Below, piece by piece: positions 1 through 9,504 of a stretch of DNA of 64,000 nucleotides (within the stretch, counting starts at the first letter, position 1; each line of letters begins with the position of its first letter). The position numbers were made by a program, and so were the translations under genes. The stretch comes from an uncultured Sulfitobacter sp. (GTDB lineage Bacteria > Pseudomonadota > Alphaproteobacteria > Rhodobacterales > Rhodobacteraceae). Where the stretch lies: positions 372,001-436,000 of the forward strand of contig CANMXJ010000001.1 in the NCBI GenBank assembly GCA_947501805.1, read 5' to 3'. The notes below the pieces were generated by a model. The model ran no database searches. It worked only from the letters and a program-made list of their open reading frames with translations, and was not told the DNA's origin.

Positions 1-148
1 GCAGGCATTTCGCCCGCCCGCCGTGGGTTTCATTTGTGATCGGACCGCTGGCTGTGACCAGCGTGGTATTCGGATTATTCTGCACTGCAGCACCTTAGGG
101 TTTCAGGTGCAGCATAGGGGTTATGAAAGGTCTGGCAAGGGCATGGTG

Positions 149-2449
149 TCACCCGTCCACCTTGGTCAGATCCGCGACGGACGTACAGGTTGCCCTGATC
201 CGGCTCAGCAGGTTCAAACGGTTGCGCCGCACGGTCGGGTTTTCGCTGTTGACCTGCACCGCCTCAAAGAACGCATCAATCGGCCCGCGCAGGCTGGCCA
301 TAGCGGACATGGCGGTGGTGAAATCCTGTTTTTCCATCGCGGGGGTGATGATGGCCTCGGCGGCATCAAGGGCTTTGAACAAAGCGCGTTCTTCGTCCGT
401 TTCAGCGAATTTCACATCCGCGCCGTAGGAGTATTCGACGCCGTCGGCTTCTTCGGCTTGGGTGAGGATGTTGTTGGCGCGTTTGAAGCCCTGGATCAGG
501 TTTTCGCCGTCGTCGGTTTTGAGTGTCTCGCTCAGCGCACGGGCGCGTTTGACGAGGAGGGTAAGGTCGTCGTTTTGCGGCATGGCGATGCAGGCGTCGA
601 TGATGTCGTGACGGATGCCTTGGTCTTTGAGGTAGACTTTGAGGCGGTCGTGGAGGAAGGACAGGAGGTTATGCGCGGCTTGATCATAATCTAAGCGCTC
701 GCCTTGTTCATCAACAACCAGGTTCGGGTTATCATCGCCGAATGGGCTTTCTACACCAATTCGATCTTCAATCCATTCCGTCAAAAACTCGAAACGAGCG
801 TCAGCATCTTTTCCTTTTAATTTTGGTATCCGCTCGCCAGACATGATCGCCTCAAATACGGCCTCCTTTGCCACACTAGTGGTAATATCCACATGTTCGA
901 CGAAGTCAGAGAGAAATTGGATTTCACCAATCCGATAAAGAAACGGCATCAGGCTAATACGAACATCATTCTCAACAAATATCCGAATAACCCCCAACGC
1001 AGCGCGCCGCAAAGCAAACGGGTCTTTACTCCCCGTCGGCTTCTCATCAATCGCCCAGAACCCCGTCAGCTTGTCGATCTTCTCGGCCAGCGCCACGGCC
1101 ACGGAAACGGGCGCGGTCGGCACATCATCGGACGGCCCCAAAGGCGCGTAATGCTCTTGTGCTGCCGCTGCCACCGCATCGGACATGCCCGCAGCTTTCG
1201 CATAATAGCTGCCCATCAAGCCCTGCAATTCGGGGAACTCATAGACCATTTCCGACGACAGATCGGCCTTGGCCACCCGCGCCGCCTCCATGGCCTCTTC
1301 CTTCTTAGCACCAACCATCGGCGCAAGCTCACCCGCCAGCTCAGCCATGCGCTCAATCAACTCGGCCTGTGTGCCCAGCTTGTTGTGAAAGGTGACATTC
1401 TCCAGCGCTTTGACCCATGTGGCCATGCCATCCTCGGACGTCGCCACGCGCAGATCGTTTTCCCAGAAGAATTTCGCATCCGCCAATCGCGCCGACAGCA
1501 CCTTTTCGTTGCCCGCAAGGATTGTCGCGCCCTCATCCGTCGTGGTGCGGTTGGCAACGGTGATGAACCGCTCGATACGGCCCGTCTTGGGGTTACGCAC
1601 GGAAAAGAACTTCTGGTGTTCTTTCATCGAGGTTTGCAACACCTCTGGCGGCAGGCCAAGGAAATCCTCGGCGATGTTGCCCATCAGGACCACAGGCCAT
1701 TCAACCAGCCCCGCAACTTCGGCCAGCAGGCCCGCATCTTCAACCACTTCCATGCCACTGGCGAAGGCAACGTTGGTGGCATCATTCCAGATGGTTTCAG
1801 CCCGCGCATCGGCGCGCAGCACGACATTGGCGCGGGTCAGTTTGGCCTCATAATCCTCGAAATTGTTCACCTTGATCGCATCAGGCGCGAGAAAACGGTG
1901 GCCATAGGTGATGTCGCCGGACGTGATCCCGTCGACATTCATCGGCACGACTTGTGCACCATCTTCGGCAGACAGGATGCACAGAATGGAATGTAAGGGC
2001 CGCACCCATTTCAGACTGCCACTGCCCCAGCGCATCGACTTGGGCCACGGGAAAGAGCGAATTGTCTGTTCCAACACTTCCGCAATAATCTCGGAAGCCG
2101 GACGGCCCGGTTTGTTGATTTTGGCAAACAGGATTTTGCCCTTGGGCGTGTCGCGTTCTTCCAGATCATCGCGGCTCACCCCTGCCCCCCGCAGGAACCC
2201 GTCGATGGCTTTCTGAGGCGCATCGGCTTTCGGCCCCTTGCGTTCCTCAACCACGGCGGGAGACGCATCCAGCATCCCCTCAACTGTCAGCGTCAAGCGG
2301 CGCGGTGTGCTGAACGCCGCGGCGGAAGCATAGGTCAGACCAGCCTCAACCAGACCGTTTGTCACCAGCTTTTGCAAATCCTGAGCAGCACGCGTTTGCA
2401 TGCGGGCGGGGATTTCTTCGGAGAAGAGTTCAATCAGCAGGTCAGGCAC
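149..2449 (-). CDS. glyS: Glycine--tRNA ligase beta subunit
   Basis: Large (beta) subunit of the heterotetrameric (alpha2beta2) glycyl-tRNA synthetase, which binds tRNA-Gly while the alpha subunit makes glycyl-adenylate. The 766-residue product starts MPDLLIELFSEEIPARM, the canonical opening of bacterial GlyS, and the length is close to the usual 690-760. An HD-like core and a C-terminal anticodon-binding (DALR-like) region ending in RIRATCTSVADLTKVDG follow. It is the last visible gene of a minus-strand run glyQ > VOC protein > DUF6446 > glyS, with 49 bases separating it from the DUF6446 gene. The start is fixed by the conserved N-terminus. Identification is secure. Confidence 0.97.
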   Translation of the reverse strand: MPDLLIELFSEEIPARMQTRAAQDLQKLVTNGLVEAGLTYASAAAFSTPRRLTLTVEGMLDASPAVVEERKGPKADAPQKAIDGFLRGAGVSRDDLEERDTPKGKILFAKINKPGRPASEIIAEVLEQTIRSFPWPKSMRWGSGSLKWVRPLHSILCILSAEDGAQVVPMNVDGITSGDITYGHRFLAPDAIKVNNFEDYEAKLTRANVVLRADARAETIWNDATNVAFASGMEVVEDAGLLAEVAGLVEWPVVLMGNIAEDFLGLPPEVLQTSMKEHQKFFSVRNPKTGRIERFITVANRTTTDEGATILAGNEKVLSARLADAKFFWENDLRVATSEDGMATWVKALENVTFHNKLGTQAELIERMAELAGELAPMVGAKKEEAMEAARVAKADLSSEMVYEFPELQGLMGSYYAKAAGMSDAVAAAAQEHYAPLGPSDDVPTAPVSVAVALAEKIDKLTGFWAIDEKPTGSKDPFALRRAALGVIRIFVENDVRISLMPFLYRIGEIQFLSDFVEHVDITTSVAKEAVFEAIMSGERIPKLKGKDADARFEFLTEWIEDRIGVESPFGDDNPNLVVDEQGERLDYDQAAHNLLSFLHDRLKVYLKDQGIRHDIIDACIAMPQNDDLTLLVKRARALSETLKTDDGENLIQGFKRANNILTQAEEADGVEYSYGADVKFAETDEERALFKALDAAEAIITPAMEKQDFTTAMSAMASLRGPIDAFFEAVQVNSENPTVRRNRLNLLSRIRATCTSVADLTKVDG

Positions 2450-2498
2450 GGGATTTCCTTACGGGGTGTAGTGTGGGTCGGTTTATTCGGTGGAGGGG

Positions 2499-3014
2499 TT
2501 ATTCTGTTGGCCGTCCGGGGCATTCTTCGCCCACAATCGTGCCGTCGTAGGCCTTGTCGCCGCAGTCGTTCAATTCGTGCCAGACATAGCCGCGCCCGTC
2601 TTCGGTAATGGCGACAATGCGGTCCACGCCAAACTCGACGTTTTTACCGCCCAGAAAGGTCAGCGCGGTGCCAGCCTCAAGCTCTGCACCAATGGCGGCC
2701 GCGTCAAAACAGTCGAACCACTTTGGCGCGTTGCGCGGGTCGACGCCATCCACCAGCACATAGGATTCCGTCAGGAACGCAAGGCTCTGCGTGGTGGTGA
2801 AACAGGCCCGATACCGGATCGGAGAGCTGTCGGCGTCAATCGCCTGAAAGTTGTCAAACACGATTGTTTCGGGCTGTTCGGTGTTCAGCGAAACAAGCTG
2901 CACGTCCTCGTCATAGACCGCATTATAAAAGCCGTAGACCTGCAGGTAGTACATGCCGACGCCCGCAACGATTGCTGAAATCAAGATGGTGATCCCCATT
3001 ATTCTGCCGTTCAT
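2499..3014 (-). CDS. DUF6446-type single-pass membrane protein
   Basis: A 171-residue protein beginning [18 protein letters not shown], with one N-terminal membrane segment (about residues 5-25) and a periplasmic part of about 140 residues containing three or four cysteines (around RACF, WFDCFD, NDCGDK and EECPG). I associate this family (DUF6446) with Rhodobacteraceae, where it lies between glyQ and glyS; function is unknown. The ATG is chosen because it overlaps the stop of the upstream VOC gene as ATGA (3011-3014), indicating translational coupling; the longer reading frame upstream lacks this logic. Possibly envelope-associated, but nothing in the sequence gives a reaction. Confidence 0.8.
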   Translation of the reverse strand: MNGRIMGITILISAIVAGVGMYYLQVYGFYNAVYDEDVQLVSLNTEQPETIVFDNFQAIDADSSPIRYRACFTTTQSLAFLTESYVLVDGVDPRNAPKWFDCFDAAAIGAELEAGTALTFLGGKNVEFGVDRIVAITEDGRGYVWHELNDCGDKAYDGTIVGEECPGRPTE

Positions 3015-3391
3015 TGTGACGCTCTTTCTGCTTCTGGCACGTCGGTCCCAAAGCACAAAACGTTGCCATCGGGGTCCGTCACTTCAATTTCACGCATATG
3101 ATAGAAGGCGTCCTGCGGACCTTTGAACGGGTAGTCTTTCGCATCGAGATGAGCAATCAGTGCCGGCAAGTCATCCGCATAGAAATAGCCGCGCCAACCA
3201 TCCCATGACGCCTCCGGACCATCCCAGGAATGCAGGAATATCGTGGCTGATCCAGCACGGAAAATACCAAATCCGGTGACCGGTTCTCCCGCTTCGTTGA
3301 TGACCTCGAAGCCAAGCATATCCATGTAGAATGCCTTGGCGCGCTGGTAGTCAGAGACCCGCAGAACTGGCGTTGCATTACGGTATTTCAC
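3011..3391 (-). CDS. VOC superfamily (glyoxalase/bleomycin-resistance-like) protein
   Basis: A 126-residue single-module vicinal-oxygen-chelate protein. Typical features are the opening [21 protein letters not shown], a central [11 protein letters not shown] segment and the C-terminal signature [15 protein letters not shown]. Such proteins bind a metal or sequester small hydrophobic compounds; the C-terminal half resembles bleomycin-binding proteins, but no substrate can be assigned. The GTG start overlaps the glyQ stop (GTGA, 3388-3391), and its own stop overlaps the next ATG, so glyQ, this gene and the DUF6446 gene are translationally coupled. Co-transcription with glycyl-tRNA synthetase may be expression convenience rather than shared function. 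Confidence 0.82.
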   Translation of the reverse strand: MKYRNATPVLRVSDYQRAKAFYMDMLGFEVINEAGEPVTGFGIFRAGSATIFLHSWDGPEASWDGWRGYFYADDLPALIAHLDAKDYPFKGPQDAFYHMREIEVTDPDGNVLCFGTDVPEAERASQ

Positions 3392-4338
3392 GCCGCGTCC
3401 TCGGACCAGCCGCCCGCAGCGGTCTGCACAAAGGCATCCGCACACTTTTTGGCAAGCGTGCGCACACGACCGATATAGGCTTGGCGTTCAGTCACGGAAA
3501 TCACACCGCGTGCGTCCAGCAGGTTGAACATATGGCTGGCCTTAATGCACTGGTCATAGGCCGGATGCACCATGATGATGCGTTTGCCGGTCTTGGGATC
3601 AACGGGTGGCTGTTCGAGGATATGTTTGCAATGCGCCTCGGCCTCTTCGAACTGGCGCAGCAGAACGTCCGTGTTTGCAGTGTCGAAATTCCAGCGGGCG
3701 TATTCTTCTTCGGTTTGTTTGAACACATCACGGTAGGTCAGCGGGATCAGTGCGTCGGGATCATTGAACGGCATGTCCATCACGTGATCCACCCCCAGCA
3801 CGTACATTGCCAGGCGCTCAAGCCCGTAGGTCAATTCACCGCTGACAGGATGACAATCATGCCCGCCAACCTGCTGGAAATAGGTGAACTGGCTGACTTC
3901 CATACCGTCACACCAGACTTCCCAGCCCAGACCCCATGCACCCAATGTGGGACTTTCCCAGTCATCCTCGACAAAGCGGATGTCGTGCAGGTCCATGTTG
4001 ATCCCAATCGCCTCAAGAGAGCCGAGATACAGCTCCTGCAAATCCGGAGGGCTGGGTTTGATCAACACCTGATACTGGTAATAATGCTGCAAGCGGTTGG
4101 GGTTTTCACCGTAGCGCCCGTCGGTGGGGCGGCGCGACGGCTGCACATAGGCGGCCGCCCATGGTTGTGTCCCGAGCGAACGCAGCGTGGTGGCAGGATG
4201 GAACGTCCCTGCCCCGACTTCCATATCATAGGGCTGCAACACCGCGCAGCCCTTGGACGCCCAGTAGTTCTGCAACGCCAGAATAATCGACTGGAAAGAA
4301 CGCGGTTTCTCAACTGCTTTGGCGGGGGTCTTTGACAT
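3388..4338 (-). CDS. glyQ: Glycine--tRNA ligase alpha subunit
   Basis: Catalytic alpha subunit of the bacterial alpha2beta2 glycyl-tRNA synthetase, a class II fold that activates glycine with ATP. The 316-residue product contains the hallmark segments [51 protein letters not shown] and a class II motif 3 region ([13 protein letters not shown]). I start at [11 protein letters not shown] rather than 15 codons upstream because the family begins just before the SFQ motif. Its stop overlaps the next gene by four bases. The 156-base gap to the divergent gene at 4495 should hold promoters for both directions. Confidence 0.97.
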   Translation of the reverse strand: MSKTPAKAVEKPRSFQSIILALQNYWASKGCAVLQPYDMEVGAGTFHPATTLRSLGTQPWAAAYVQPSRRPTDGRYGENPNRLQHYYQYQVLIKPSPPDLQELYLGSLEAIGINMDLHDIRFVEDDWESPTLGAWGLGWEVWCDGMEVSQFTYFQQVGGHDCHPVSGELTYGLERLAMYVLGVDHVMDMPFNDPDALIPLTYRDVFKQTEEEYARWNFDTANTDVLLRQFEEAEAHCKHILEQPPVDPKTGKRIIMVHPAYDQCIKASHMFNLLDARGVISVTERQAYIGRVRTLAKKCADAFVQTAAGGWSEDAA

Positions 4339-4494
4339 CACTTTGGCCTCTCGTGCGCTGCGGTTTCTACCTACGGGCCACACCCTTTGACGTCAATTGC
4401 TGCAACACGACAAATTCACTGCCAAACCCATGGTATTTCAAGCGGTTTCCTGCTTATTTGCGCGCAACTTTGAATCATATGAGTACCAGCCCCC

Positions 4495-6279
4495 ATGATG
4501 CGCCTTTTCCAAACGCTGCTGACAGTTGTTGCCACCCTGTTTTTGCTGTTCACAAGCGCGGCACAGGCGCAGTCCCCTGACGATGTGGTCTGGGTCCAGA
4601 TCGAAGCCCAGCCCAGCCTGTCCGAAGCCACTGAACGGGCGCGTGCGTTTACCGCGCAACTTGAAGACGTAAACGGATTTTCACTGGGTGGTGGCTGGTA
4701 TGCGATTGCCGTCGGCCCCTACCGTCGCGCTGACGCTGAACAAGTGCTGCGGACATATGTCCGCGACCGGATTGTACCCCGTGACAGCTTTATCCAGTTC
4801 TCCACAGCCTTTCGTCAACAGTTCTGGCCGGTCGGCGCAAATGTCCTGAATCGTGGTGTGATTGACGCGCCAACAAGTGTCGAGACCGCAACCGCCACAA
4901 CGCCAGCCGAACCAGTCACGCCTGTTGCTGAACCGGAACAACCCGTCTTGCAGCCGGCTGACGAGACATTGGCCGAAGCACGGCGCAGCGAGCGCAGCCT
5001 GACCGCACAGGACCGCAAGGATTTGCAGATCGCGTTGCAGTGGGCGGGTTTCTATAATGCTGCAATCGACGGATCGTACGGACGCGGCACACGCAATTCG
5101 ATGGCCGCGTGGCAAGAGGCCAACAACTTCGAGCAAACCGGCGTGTTGACCACGCTGCAGCGGGCCGCCCTGCTGAAGCAATATAACTCCGTTCTGGATG
5201 GTCTTGGCTTGCAAATCGTGCGTGATGCGGATGCCGGAATTGAAATGATCATGCCCACAGCCGAGGTTGCATTCACGCGATATGAAGCGCCGTTTGCGCA
5301 TTATGACAGCACAGGCAATATCGGCGCACGGGTCTTGCTGATTTCGCAAGCCGGTGATCAGGATACGCTCTTTGGTCTCTATGACATCATGCAAACGCTT
5401 GAGATTGTCCCCACAAGCGGGCCGCGCGCACGCAAGAACTCCTCTTTTGAGCTGGTCGGTGAGGACGGGCGTATCGTCAGCCAGACGCAGGTGACATTGA
5501 AAGACGGTCACGTGAAAGGGTTTACCCTGATCTGGCCCGCAGGCGATGAAGACCGCCGCCGCCGGGTGATGGCAGAAATGGCCAAGAGTTTCACCCGTCT
5601 GGACGGTGTTCTGGATGCCGCAGCAGGCAGTGATGCGGAACAGGCGATTGATCTGGTTTCAGGCTTGCAGGTTCGTCTGCCAAAGATGTCGCGCTCCGGC
5701 TTTTTTATTGATGGTGCTGGCGCGGTACTGACCACCTCGGAAGCTGTCGATTCATGCAGCCGCCTGACGGTCGATGGCGACACCGAAGCCGAGGTGCTGG
5801 CACAGGATAACACAAACGGTGTGGCGATCCTCAAGCCGGTCAGTGCCTTGGCTCCGCTGGCCGTGGCCGCGTTCAACCTGACCGCCCCCCGCCTGCAATC
5901 CGAAATATCGGTTGCCGGTTATTCGTATGAAGGTGTGTTGAGTGCCGCAACGTTGACGTTTGGCAAACTGGCTGATGTGCGCGGATTACAGGGCGAGAAA
6001 AATCTGAACCGCCTCGCGCTCAAGGTCCAGCCCGGTGATGCGGGGGGGCCTGTATTTGATGCCAGCGGTAATGTCGTTGGTATGTTATTGTCCAAACCCA
6101 CATCCGGTCCGCAGCTTCCGGAAGATGTGAGTTTTGCGCTGGATGGAACATCCATCGCGAGCGTGGCAGCTCAGGCAGGTGTGCAATTGACTGCAGCGGA
6201 CCGCACCGGCACCGCAGCGCCACGTGATTTGCGCATAGCGGCCCAAGGCATGACTGTTCTGGTAAGCTGCTGGGAGTAA
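4495..6279 (+). CDS. Secreted SPOR/peptidoglycan-binding protein with a degenerate trypsin-like domain
   Basis: A 594-residue exported protein: Sec signal peptide (about 1-25, ending AQA), a SPOR-like region (about 30-110), a Pro/Glu linker, a peptidoglycan-binding type 1 domain (about 168-230, motif NAAIDGSYGRGTRNSMAAWQ) and a C-terminal chymotrypsin-fold domain (about 390-575). All three catalytic positions appear lost: the TNAHVV-like site reads TSEAVD, the Asp site reads NGVAIL and the GDSGGP site reads GDAGGP (Ala516). It is therefore probably a pseudoprotease that binds the cell wall, not an active peptidase. The ATG at 4498 is an equally possible start. It stands alone, divergent from glyQ and convergent with the decarboxylase gene. 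Confidence 0.85.
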   Translation: MMRLFQTLLTVVATLFLLFTSAAQAQSPDDVVWVQIEAQPSLSEATERARAFTAQLEDVNGFSLGGGWYAIAVGPYRRADAEQVLRTYVRDRIVPRDSFIQFSTAFRQQFWPVGANVLNRGVIDAPTSVETATATTPAEPVTPVAEPEQPVLQPADETLAEARRSERSLTAQDRKDLQIALQWAGFYNAAIDGSYGRGTRNSMAAWQEANNFEQTGVLTTLQRAALLKQYNSVLDGLGLQIVRDADAGIEMIMPTAEVAFTRYEAPFAHYDSTGNIGARVLLISQAGDQDTLFGLYDIMQTLEIVPTSGPRARKNSSFELVGEDGRIVSQTQVTLKDGHVKGFTLIWPAGDEDRRRRVMAEMAKSFTRLDGVLDAAAGSDAEQAIDLVSGLQVRLPKMSRSGFFIDGAGAVLTTSEAVDSCSRLTVDGDTEAEVLAQDNTNGVAILKPVSALAPLAVAAFNLTAPRLQSEISVAGYSYEGVLSAATLTFGKLADVRGLQGEKNLNRLALKVQPGDAGGPVFDASGNVVGMLLSKPTSGPQLPEDVSFALDGTSIASVAAQAGVQLTAADRTGTAAPRDLRIAAQGMTVLVSCWE

Positions 6280-6285
6280 GGCAAG

Positions 6286-6309
6286 GGTCGGAAACTTTGA
6301 AAGAAAACG
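6286..6309 (-). repeat. Intergenic double-hairpin repeat, short recombined copy
   Basis: Between two convergent stop codons. Read on the minus strand it joins the left arm CGTTTTC, the loop TTTCAAA and the right arm GTTTCCGACC, that is, half of each palindrome seen in the full copies at 13,241, 17,544 and 36,871. It looks like a deletion product formed by recombination at the shared loop. It may still help end transcription, although its arms no longer pair perfectly. Confidence 0.7.
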
Positions 6310-6310
6310 T

Positions 6311-7921
6311 CTACCCCAGAACCGCGGGCGTCACATAAATCAGCGTTGGACCATCCGCATCAAACGCTGCTTTGACCGCCTCTTGCATCTCTGCCAATGA
6401 GTTTGGTGCAACTGCCTGCGCCCCGAATGCCTCGGCCAGTTTCACAAAATCGGGGTTGCGCGCCACCACCGCATTGGGCGCGATCTGTGCGCGCACCATG
6501 CTGTCCTCGATCTCGCCCAGCTTGCCGTTGTCCCATAGGATGATCGGCAGGCTCAGACCCAGTTCAACAGCCACACCCAATTCCTGCATCGTATAGTGAA
6601 ACCCGTAGTCTCCGATGATTGCCATCGTCGGTTTGCCGCGCCGCGCCATTGCCCCACCAATCGCAGCAGGCGTCGCATAGCCAAGCGTGCCGAACCCGTA
6701 AGGATGATGCCAATGGGCGGGGCGGTCCATATCCCAGACCTCCTTGGCGACATAGGCGAATTGGGTCATGTCGGAATAGATCATCGTGTCGGCAGGCACC
6801 GCCCCGCGCAACGCATCGCAGATCGGCACAATACCGGGGCGTTCCGCATCGGTTTCAGCCCGCCAGCGGGCGCGGGTTGCGGCGACTTCTTCAGGGGTCC
6901 AGTCCGATGTACCTGCTTGCGATGCTGCTTGAGCCAGATCCCCCAGAAACGCAGTGCAGTCTGACAGGATGGTATCGGTCGCATCCTGCCCGTCACGCAG
7001 CACTTCAGCGTCAATATCAACGCGAAACATCCGGCAGTCATGACCCAGATGCGGCCGCCAGATATCGACCTCGTCCAGACTGGACCCGATGACAACAACC
7101 ACATCCGCTTTGGCAATGACATCAGCACTGCTTTCCCGCGCAAGGGTTGCACCAAATAACAACGGATAATCCGGTGACACCACGCCGCGCCCTGCATATG
7201 TGGTAAAGGCCGCAGCGCGATGTTGCTTCAGAACCCGCATCGCCAATTGGGCAACCTGCGGCGTTGCTGCACCTCCGCCAAAAACAAACAGGGGTCTTTT
7301 GGCGCTCACAAGCGCGGGAAGCACCTCTTCGATGGCACGTGCCTCATCTGCTGCGGGTCTGCCAGACGGTGTATGGCGGCGCGGCTTTGCTGGCGCTGCA
7401 TCCCTCTGTAATAGCGCTATCGGCACTTGAATGTGTTTGGAGCGGGCGCGTTGCAGGTCAAATTCGCCAAATGCCCGATCAATCAGATGATACGCGGCCT
7501 CCGCCGTGCGCGCCTCCTCCGACCAGTCGCACACTGTCTCAGCCGCAGCCCGCTGGTCCTTCATCTGGTGCAACTGGCCACGTTTTGCCGCCGTTTCGTC
7601 CAGACAGGACGAAATCACCAGCATCGGCACGCTGTCCGAATACGCCTGCCCCATCGGCGTCATGATATTGCACACCCCCGGCCCGGTGATCACATAGGCC
7701 ACCCCCGGCTTACCCGTCGCCCGCGCATAGCCGTCGGCCATAAAGCCCGCACCCTGCTCGTGACGCGCCAAGACATGCGTGATGCCCGCCTCTTCGATGC
7801 CGCGGTACATTTCCTGATTGTGCACACCGGGAATGCCGAAAATCACATCAACCCCACGGTCCTTCAACATATGCGAGATTTGCGCGCCCAAAGGGCGTTG
7901 GTTTTGAGTTGTGTCGGCCAT
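6311..7921 (-). CDS. Thiamine-diphosphate-dependent enzyme, 5-guanidino-2-oxopentanoate decarboxylase-like
   Basis: A 536-residue enzyme of the acetolactate synthase/benzoylformate decarboxylase superfamily. The N-terminal pyrimidine-binding domain holds the catalytic glutamate (LARHEQGAGFMADGYAR), the middle domain is of TPP_enzyme_M type, and the C-terminal domain has the ThDP-Mg motif starting IIGDYGF and ending LWDN. Roseobacter relatives are usually named 5-guanidino-2-oxopentanoate decarboxylase (the arginine transaminase pathway enzyme AruI), but an acetolactate-synthase-like 2-oxoacid decarboxylase cannot be excluded. The start MADTTQNQRPLG is chosen because its ATG overlaps the trkH stop (TGATG, 7919-7923); longer starts lie inside trkH. 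Confidence 0.8.
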   Translation of the reverse strand: MADTTQNQRPLGAQISHMLKDRGVDVIFGIPGVHNQEMYRGIEEAGITHVLARHEQGAGFMADGYARATGKPGVAYVITGPGVCNIMTPMGQAYSDSVPMLVISSCLDETAAKRGQLHQMKDQRAAAETVCDWSEEARTAEAAYHLIDRAFGEFDLQRARSKHIQVPIALLQRDAAPAKPRRHTPSGRPAADEARAIEEVLPALVSAKRPLFVFGGGAATPQVAQLAMRVLKQHRAAAFTTYAGRGVVSPDYPLLFGATLARESSADVIAKADVVVVIGSSLDEVDIWRPHLGHDCRMFRVDIDAEVLRDGQDATDTILSDCTAFLGDLAQAASQAGTSDWTPEEVAATRARWRAETDAERPGIVPICDALRGAVPADTMIYSDMTQFAYVAKEVWDMDRPAHWHHPYGFGTLGYATPAAIGGAMARRGKPTMAIIGDYGFHYTMQELGVAVELGLSLPIILWDNGKLGEIEDSMVRAQIAPNAVVARNPDFVKLAEAFGAQAVAPNSLAEMQEAVKAAFDADGPTLIYVTPAVLG

Positions 7922-9369
7922 CAGGCTCTCCAGAATGAAACGGTTAATATGACATAGACGGCAAGAAGTTCGAGGCGCCCGATGAGCATCGCGATGCTCA
8001 GGATCCACTTCGCGGCATCATTCAGACTCGCGAAGTTTCCCGCAGGCCCGATGGTCGGCCCAAGTCCGGGACCAATATTCGCCAACGCGGCCCCCGCACC
8101 AGAAATCGACGTGATAAAATCAAGCCCCGTCAGGCTGAGCGCCACGGCAACAAGGCCCAATGTCACCACAAAAAACATGAAAAACGACATCACCGAAGAC
8201 AAGACATCGTTGCCCACAGGACGACCATCATAGCGCGGTGTAAAGATACCATGGGGCGATCGGATACGTCGCAGCTGCGCACGGATTGAAGCGAACAAAA
8301 GCTGATAGCGGAAAATCTTGATCGAACACGCCGTTGATCCCGCGCAGCCACCAATCAACCCGATGAAAAAGAACAAAGTGACCGCAAATCCACCCCATTG
8401 CATGTAGTCTACCGACGCATATCCCGTGCCGGAGATGATTGAGGAAATGTTAAACAGAGCTTCGCGGAAAATGCGCTCCTCGGAATTCGGAAAAACCTGA
8501 TGCAGTAGCAAAAAGACCACTGCAACCAACACCGCCAGCGTCATCAGAAAGCCGCGCACTTGCGGGTCGCGGTGCAGCGCCATCGCATTGCCGTTCAACA
8601 GTTGCACATAGCGCACAAAAGGCAATGCCGCGAGGATCATAAACAGTGAAGCTACATATTCCGCAGGTCCGGAAAACGCACCAAAGGAGGCATCGTAGTT
8701 GGAAAAACCGCCAGTGGCGATGGTGGTCAGCGCGTGCACGGTTGCATCAAAGATGTTCATCCCCACGGCCAAATAGCTTAACACGCAGGCAATGGTCAGC
8801 CACAGATAGATTACCGAAATCTGGCTGGCAATCTGACCGGCGCGCGGCAGGATTTTGCCAAAAGTATCAAAGCTTTCGGATTTGAAGATCTGCATCCCGC
8901 CAACTTTGAGTTCCGGCAGGAACACCATGGCAACAACAATAATACCCACGCCACCCAGCCATTGCAGAATACCGCGCCATAGCAGCAGGCCCTTGGGTAA
9001 TGTATCAAGGCCTGTCAGCACAGTTGATCCCGTTGTGGTCAACCCCGACATCGCCTCAAAAAAGGCGTCCGTGAAATTCGATCCCGTCGCCCCAAGCATA
9101 AAGGGCAATGCGCCAAACAGCGGCAGCATCAGCCATACCCCTGTCGTTAACAGAAAGGTCTGTTGGATCGTCAGCCCTTCGCGCACGCCGTTCGCACAGG
9201 CCAGCGCGATCATGCCACCGGCCAAAACGGTAATCAAAGCGGATTCAGCAAAGACACGCCAATGTCCGCGCCCTTCGGCCACATCGACCAACATCGGCAG
9301 GATCATGGCCACACCCAGCACGGCCACCAACAGGCCGACAACATATCCAACTGGGCGCAAATCCAACAT
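7921..9369 (-). CDS. trkH: TrkH/KtrB-family potassium uptake protein
   Basis: A 482-residue integral membrane subunit of a Trk-type K+ uptake system. It is built as four pore-loop repeats with about ten membrane segments; selectivity-filter glycines appear in segments such as TGSTVLTG, ATGGFSN, SGTGYASV and ANIGPGLG. TrkH works with a cytoplasmic NAD-binding partner TrkA, which is not encoded in this window. The start MLDLRPVGYVVG gives the normal family length; a longer in-frame extension runs through a hairpin at 9,428-9,475 and is rejected. The stop overlaps the next start by one base, coupling it to the downstream decarboxylase gene. Confidence 0.93.
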   Translation of the reverse strand: MLDLRPVGYVVGLLVAVLGVAMILPMLVDVAEGRGHWRVFAESALITVLAGGMIALACANGVREGLTIQQTFLLTTGVWLMLPLFGALPFMLGATGSNFTDAFFEAMSGLTTTGSTVLTGLDTLPKGLLLWRGILQWLGGVGIIVVAMVFLPELKVGGMQIFKSESFDTFGKILPRAGQIASQISVIYLWLTIACVLSYLAVGMNIFDATVHALTTIATGGFSNYDASFGAFSGPAEYVASLFMILAALPFVRYVQLLNGNAMALHRDPQVRGFLMTLAVLVAVVFLLLHQVFPNSEERIFREALFNISSIISGTGYASVDYMQWGGFAVTLFFFIGLIGGCAGSTACSIKIFRYQLLFASIRAQLRRIRSPHGIFTPRYDGRPVGNDVLSSVMSFFMFFVVTLGLVAVALSLTGLDFITSISGAGAALANIGPGLGPTIGPAGNFASLNDAAKWILSIAMLIGRLELLAVYVILTVSFWRA

Positions 9370-9427
9370 GAACGCAGCGTTGGCGCGGGGTCTGTCCGGT
9401 GTCAAGGCGTCAGAGTATCTGAGATGC

Positions 9428-9475
9428 AAACGGCCCGGCCTGCGCTGCTCGATTAGCGCGCGGACCGGGCCGTTT
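9428..9475. terminator. Strong inverted repeat between DUF1127 gene and trkH
   Basis: Perfect 11-base arms, AAACGGCCCGG at 9428-9438 and its complement at 9465-9475, enclose a shorter inner stem (GCGCT/AGCGC). On the minus strand the stem is followed by TTTGCAT. It lies in the gap after the DUF1127 stop and before the trkH start, so it probably terminates or attenuates read-through. The T-run is short, so Rho-independent function is likely rather than certain. Confidence 0.6.
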
Positions 9476-9504
9476 ATCTGCCTGCTATCATCGCAGCTCA
9501 AAGC

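Noticed and set aside
1..33. A minus-strand ATG at 33 opening 11 codons to the window edge
   Set aside because: No ribosome-binding site and too short to identify; not enough to call a partial gene.
85..117. A hairpin-like sequence (GCACCT...AGGTGC) downstream of glyS as terminator
   Set aside because: Short stem and no U-tract in the minus-strand direction; support is too weak to annotate.
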